NCBI RefSeq assembly: GCF_000972845.2
Contig: NC_040022.1
Coordinates: 18,840,713-18,904,712 of the forward strand
Length of the DNA stretch: 64,000 nt
From: Larimichthys crocea
Lineage: Eukaryota; Chordata; Actinopteri; Sciaenidae
Reading direction: 5' to 3'
The notes below the pieces were generated by a model that did not search any database, had not been told where the DNA came from, and worked only from the letters and a program-made list of their open reading frames with translations. A program made the position numbers and the translations under genes. Shown here piece by piece: positions 59,573 to 64,000 of this stretch (its first letter is position 1; each line of letters starts with the position of its first letter).

Positions 59573-62500
59573 ATGGAGAAAGTTGTCATAGTGACGGGCG
59601 CGAACAGGTGGGTCCATTTAAAGTGCATGCTAACGATGAACATGTGAGACAGTGTGTGCTGACTTGACGACACAAACACTGAAGGTTCAGTCTGTATAAG
59701 TCTGTTAACATGTTAAGGTTTTTATATGTGCGTCAGACATTTAATAATCATAAGTAACGAAAGCAACCTTACATAATATAAATAAAATAAATAAATAGAA
59801 AAAATATTGTAGTCTAAAGTTTGACTGCTATACTAGCTTTTGGCTAATAAAAACAATTAGCCACAAGCTAATATTAACATATATCCGTCTGCTCAACTCA
59901 TGTTATTTTGTTGCTCTTAGTGTTTTTATCCAATTTATATATGATTTATTTGATTTCGTGACATGTCACTTACGTGTTATTGCATGTTAGTCCACCAGAG
60001 GGAGCTGTATAGTTTATGTTTACTGTAAAATGTCTTGCTGAGTACAACATCTTGCTCACAGTCATTATAAATACATATTTTAAAAGGATCTAGTTAGAGT
60101 ATTTAACTCCTCCTAAGACCTCAAATTGACATTGTAATGTTTCTGTTTGTGTGCGCATGAAAAAGTTTCCAAGGTGTCCTTATGCCTTTTTTTTTTGTAT
60201 GTTTGAGAGAGCCAGGCTAGCTGTTTCCACCTACTTCCATTCTTTATGCTAAGCTAGGCTAACTGGTTTAAGTATCCCTTCATGTCAGTGCTTTGTAGTT
60301 TAAATTAAATACAGTTCTTGTGTTGAAATAACAGTTTTTCAGTTGTTGTTTTATTTCGGCCCTTTAAATGACAATGGGATCATTGGGTCCACAGCAATCA
60401 AAATCATGCAACTTACACAGACTTAAAAAAAAAAAGCTTTTTATTATCCATTCACACTGTTAAAATTTGAACATGCAACATGCAAAGTATTTCCGATCTG
60501 CCTTCATCATTTCTTCTCCAATTGTTCCCCGAGGATATTTTTCTGTGTTTACCAGCTGACTTACTCAGTAAATCTGTGCGCTCACACAGTTCCTTGGGAA
60601 AGTTTGTTTACACGCTTGTGTTTTTTTTTTTGTTTTTTTTTTGCAATCTGTCACTTTCTGCAGCGGCATTGGCTTGGCCCTGTGTGTAAGGCTGCTGACT
60701 GAGGACAGTCAGCTTCGGCTGTGTCTGGCCTGCAGGAACATGCAGCGGGCCGAGGCCGCCCGCTCTGCTCTCCTGACCTCTCATCCAGACGCCCATGTAG
60801 ACTTACTGCACCTCGATGTGGGCTCTGCGCAATCTGTGCTCGCTGCTGCTCAGGAGGTCAAGGCCAGGTACTGATACAGCAGTGCAGTGACGTCATAACA
60901 CTGCTGTTGAGACACTGCTTTACAGCTACTTGTTCTCTTAACTATGAATTTGGAACTGAGATTAATCTTTGATGCATGTTTGTGTTTCTCCAGGTACAAC
61001 AGAATTGACTTTCTGTATCTCAATGCAGGTATTATGCCAAATCCACAGCTGAATGTCAAAGCGTTTTTCAAGGGTCTGTTCTCCAGGTAAAATCATTTTT
61101 TGACTTGCTTTGCGATACTTGTGCGACGTCTGTATACCAGTGCAACGTCACACTGTTGTGTCTCCTCTCACTGCAGGAATGTCATCAACATGTTTGCAAC
61201 AGCAGAGGGTCTCTTAACTCAACAGGACCTTCTCAACTCGGACGGTCTGCAGGAAGTTTTTGCCACCAATCTGTTTGGCCATTTTCTCCTGGTACACACA
61301 GAAATAATGACTTATCTCTTAATTTGACATATCAAGGTGCCAAAATGAATACCTGACTGATGATATTGACACAAAAGTTATGTAAATCCAATACTGTCAT
61401 AAAGCCTTATACAACCACAGCTATTAAAGGGAGAGCTACCTTAGTATAAACTGTATCAACCAAAAAAGGTTGACACATTTCTATCCCCAAATCTTAAAAC
61501 TATGAAACTAAAATTTACATTAGTCATTTCCTTTGTTTGTTTGAAGCAGCAAGTGTTACAACATAATAATAATAATAAATGTTCTCGTTAACAATAGATT
61601 ATTGCATAAATTTAACCAGGGAATAATTATTTATTATAAAATCACAGTATATACAGTTATGATCTACATTGTCTTAGAAGGTTTATTTAAAAAGGCAACT
61701 TCTTGTCTGTCTGTAAACTTGTCCCATGGACCTGATGTCCTTGTTTCCGTGGTCTAGATTAGGGAGCTGGAGCCTCTGCTGTGCGAGGCTGATCACGCAT
61801 CCAGGATAGTTTGGACCTCCTCAAGTAACGCTCGCCGCTCTGCCTTCAGCATGGAGGACATCCAGCACAGAAATGGGACAGAGCCCTACAGCTCCTCCAA
61901 GTATGCGTCAGACATGCTCAGCCTGGCACTCAACAGACACAAGAACAGCCAGGTTTGTGTGTCACGCATTCCCTCGTCTTCCAAAATTCCTGTACTTAGC
62001 AAAATAGCACAAGGAAACAACATGGAAATGTATCTATTGCACCATTATTTGAAGGGTTGTTTTCTGTGAGGGTTTTAATCAATCAGAACACAAAAGAACA
62101 TCTGATCGCCCCTCCATGTTTTGTTGAAGGACATTAACCATCCAAACAAATGAAACACTTGAATGAAATAATAAATATATTTATTTATTTATTACATGTT
62201 TTCTTGTCTTTGTGACAGGGGTTGTTCTCTTCTGTAATATGTCCAGGACTGGTGATGACTAATCTGACCTATGGTATCCTCCCCTCCTTCTTCTGGACTA
62301 TCATCATGCCCATCATGTGGCTGGTGAGTGATGATCGTTTTTAACTGCTCTGGCTGTGTTAAACATAATCGGCGTTGTGCATGAACTGTCTCACGTTATC
62401 GTGACATATTTTCTGTTTTGTGCTGAACAGATTAGGATCTTCACAAACACATTCACACTTACACCATACAACGGAGCGGAAGCACTGGTATGTTGTCGAC

Positions 62501-62966
62501 CTCTTCTGCAGCCGTCCTTCACATCTCTGCATTGAATGTACTGTAATCATGAAGTCCTGCTCTGGCTTTTCACAGCATTGGCTGTTCCTTCAAAAGCCAG
62601 AGTCTCTGGATCCAAGAGCCAAGTATCACAGCTTAACATCAGGACTTGGAACAAACTACACTCAACCTCATCCGGTGAGTAATCAAAGACCATTGTTTCC
62701 ACAGACATTATACTGCTAGAAATTAAAATATCTATAAACGAAACTGAGATCAGTTGTGATGCATTTTATCAAATACCAAGCAGGAAGAGCAAAAGTTTAA
62801 ATAACAATTTTTTAAATTCTGTGTGTTTTTGTTCACATTGCAGATGGACATCGATGAAGGAATGTCTGAAGACCTCTATTCAAAACTTCTTGAACTTGAG
62901 AAAGTAGTCAGAAAGATACTGAGTGAGAGAAATGCTGACAAGGAAGCTAATGGACAGAGAGAGTAG
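59573..62966 (+). CDS. hsd17b7: 17-beta-hydroxysteroid dehydrogenase 7 / 3-ketosteroid reductase, 9 exons
   Basis: Exons are 59573-59607, 60664-60867, 60994-61086, 61177-61291, 61758-61952, 62219-62323, 62431-62487, 62576-62674 and 62844-62966. All are GT-AG and in phase, giving 341 aa, the same length as human HSD17B7. It is an NADPH-dependent short-chain dehydrogenase of the endoplasmic reticulum. It reduces the 3-keto group of zymosterone during cholesterol synthesis and also converts estrone to estradiol. Visible motifs are TGANSGIG (8-15) for cofactor binding, NAG (90-92), the catalytic serine region WTSSSN (168-173), and YSSSK (193-197) with Tyr193 and Lys197. A hydrophobic segment [16 protein letters not shown] near residues 240-255 fits the family's membrane anchor. 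All catalytic residues are present. It starts under 1 kb after the ddr2 stop and is read the same way, with its own promoter-like elements. Confidence 0.97.
60200..60265 (-). repeat. Family D repeat arm in hsd17b7 intron 1
   Basis: 'gagccaggctagctgtttcc' followed by 'tttatgctaagctaggctaa' is the minus-sense arm of family D (compare about 25670-25740). Only a fragment is present. Confidence 0.6.
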
Positions 62967-63310
62967 GAGTGAGTCTTTCGAGTTTTTCCTCTTGGAGACG
63001 GGACCATGTCAATCACTACTTACTGCCTTATTTTTCTTCTTACCTTTTTTTTCTTTAAACCGTACTGTTGGAGTCATGTGAGATCAGTAACCAGCAGGAG
63101 TCTCATCTGTTGCTGCTTTCGTGTGTCTTCATTTGATAGCTGTATCATGTTGCTTCTACAACAGGCTTCTTACCTTACAAACTTTCCTGAGGCTATAGAC
63201 CAACCACCCACAGCACCATCAGCTGTCATCGGTGGCTTCTTTGACTATAAATCATACATTATGATGCACACTTAGCCCACTGTAATGGCTTGTTTAAATA
63301 AACGAAACAA
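62967..63310 (+). terminator. hsd17b7: hsd17b7 3' UTR and poly(A) signal
   Basis: The 3' UTR follows the stop at 62964-62966. A canonical AATAAA lies at 63297-63302, about 330 nt downstream, so cleavage is expected near 63315-63325. Confidence 0.75.
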
Positions 63311-64000
63311 CTCTTGAGGTCTGTAATTGACCAAACGGGTTTCAGTTTATTCTGAAGAGCGACCTTTGAAACAACATAATGTAATACAGCTCGTCCTCGT
63401 CTTTTACTGATATCCTCATCCTGAAATGTAAAATGTAACTCCTTCAAGGAAACATCAGCAGTTTTGTTTTGCTTTAAGCTGTTCTTTGCAGACATGCACA
63501 GCCGCCACACTGATTTGCAAGTTATTTCCCTTTTTTTCCTGCTCGGTTTAAGAATGTCTCCAAATAAGAAAAAATCAAACATCTGTTTTTGTTTTATTGT
63601 AGAAATCAAGAAAAGGGAAATTACACATCAGGCACAAACACAAACTGACGCACTGAGAGACACAAGCTGTGGTTCAGTTACACTGGCCAACAGTACTCTG
63701 TCTACTCTGAAGGCGTCTTGTTGAAACCTTTGTGTACGACGTCATAAACTGTGCCTCCAGGGAAAATTGATTATTTAACCATATATTGCACCATGGACAG
63801 CAGTGGTGGAAAGTACCCAAAACTCATTTACTCAAACTAAAATATCCTTTTGAGGTAAATGCATCTGTATTTGTGTTCGATGTTTATTTGACATGACACA
63901 GAACTGCATATATAAGTGGTTAAAAGTAGCTTCACTTTGACTAGCTGTGTTAAAGAATCTATAAAAAGCCAACAATACTGTAAAAAGTGTCAACTCTTTT
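63311..64000. other. Downstream intergenic DNA with a family C repeat at the end
   Basis: No gene is visible. From about 63812, 'cagtggtggaaagtacccaa' is the typical start of family C, oriented opposite to 22440-22745 and continuing towards 63960. The frames at 63259-63609 (minus) and 63464-63724 (plus) overlap each other and have no known domain. Confidence 0.55.

Noticed and set aside
63259..63724. Possible extra gene after hsd17b7 (116-aa minus and 86-aa plus frames)
   Set aside because: The frames overlap on opposite strands, lie just past the poly(A) signal, and match no known family.

Overview
This is vertebrate genomic DNA, almost certainly from a teleost fish and probably a spiny-rayed (acanthomorph) one. 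Evidence: intron-containing genes with vertebrate-type splice sites, short introns, long CA/TG and tetranucleotide microsatellites, a tRNA-derived SINE family, and several dispersed repeat families that I recall from fish genomes. No bacterial operons, CRISPR arrays or phage elements are visible. The species cannot be fixed from the sequence alone.

Four protein-coding genes, all on the + strand, can be assembled exon by exon with continuous reading phase. (1) An R4-subfamily regulator of G-protein signalling (18430-19402; 5 exons, 178 aa), RGS4/RGS5-like by N-terminus and neighbourhood. (2) nos1ap/CAPON (31280-44345; 10 exons, 516 aa), with an N-terminal PTB domain, coiled coil and C-terminal PDZ ligand. 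(3) ddr2 (49713-58587; 16 coding exons, 866 aa), a collagen-binding receptor tyrosine kinase. (4) hsd17b7 (59573-62966; 9 exons, 341 aa), a sterol-pathway short-chain dehydrogenase. RGS4/RGS5, NOS1AP, DDR2 and HSD17B7 also lie near each other on human 1q23, so this is a conserved synteny block. Here the RGS gene sits on the opposite side of nos1ap from its human position. The genes are not an operon and share no one pathway.

Layout: 1-18.2 kb is gene-poor and rich in repeats (LINE remnants, SINEs, microsatellites, local duplications). The RGS gene follows with a TATA promoter and an AU-rich 3' UTR. 20-30.9 kb is a second gene desert holding dispersed repeats. nos1ap begins in a CpG-rich segment near 31 kb and ends near 45 kb. 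45-49.7 kb is intergenic or the 5' untranslated part of ddr2. ddr2 and hsd17b7 are only about 1 kb apart (stop to start). That gap holds alternative poly(A) signals, a 44-bp tandem duplication, three perfect 32-bp palindromes and an SREBP/NF-Y-like promoter.

Most notable observations: the SRE beside a CCAAT box upstream of hsd17b7, the palindrome array, a GC-AG intron in ddr2, a CA repeat abutting a nos1ap 3' splice site, an orphan well-formed exon upstream of ddr2, atypical RGS-domain residues, and foldback-type repeats with nested insertions. I found no convincing wholly new biological system.
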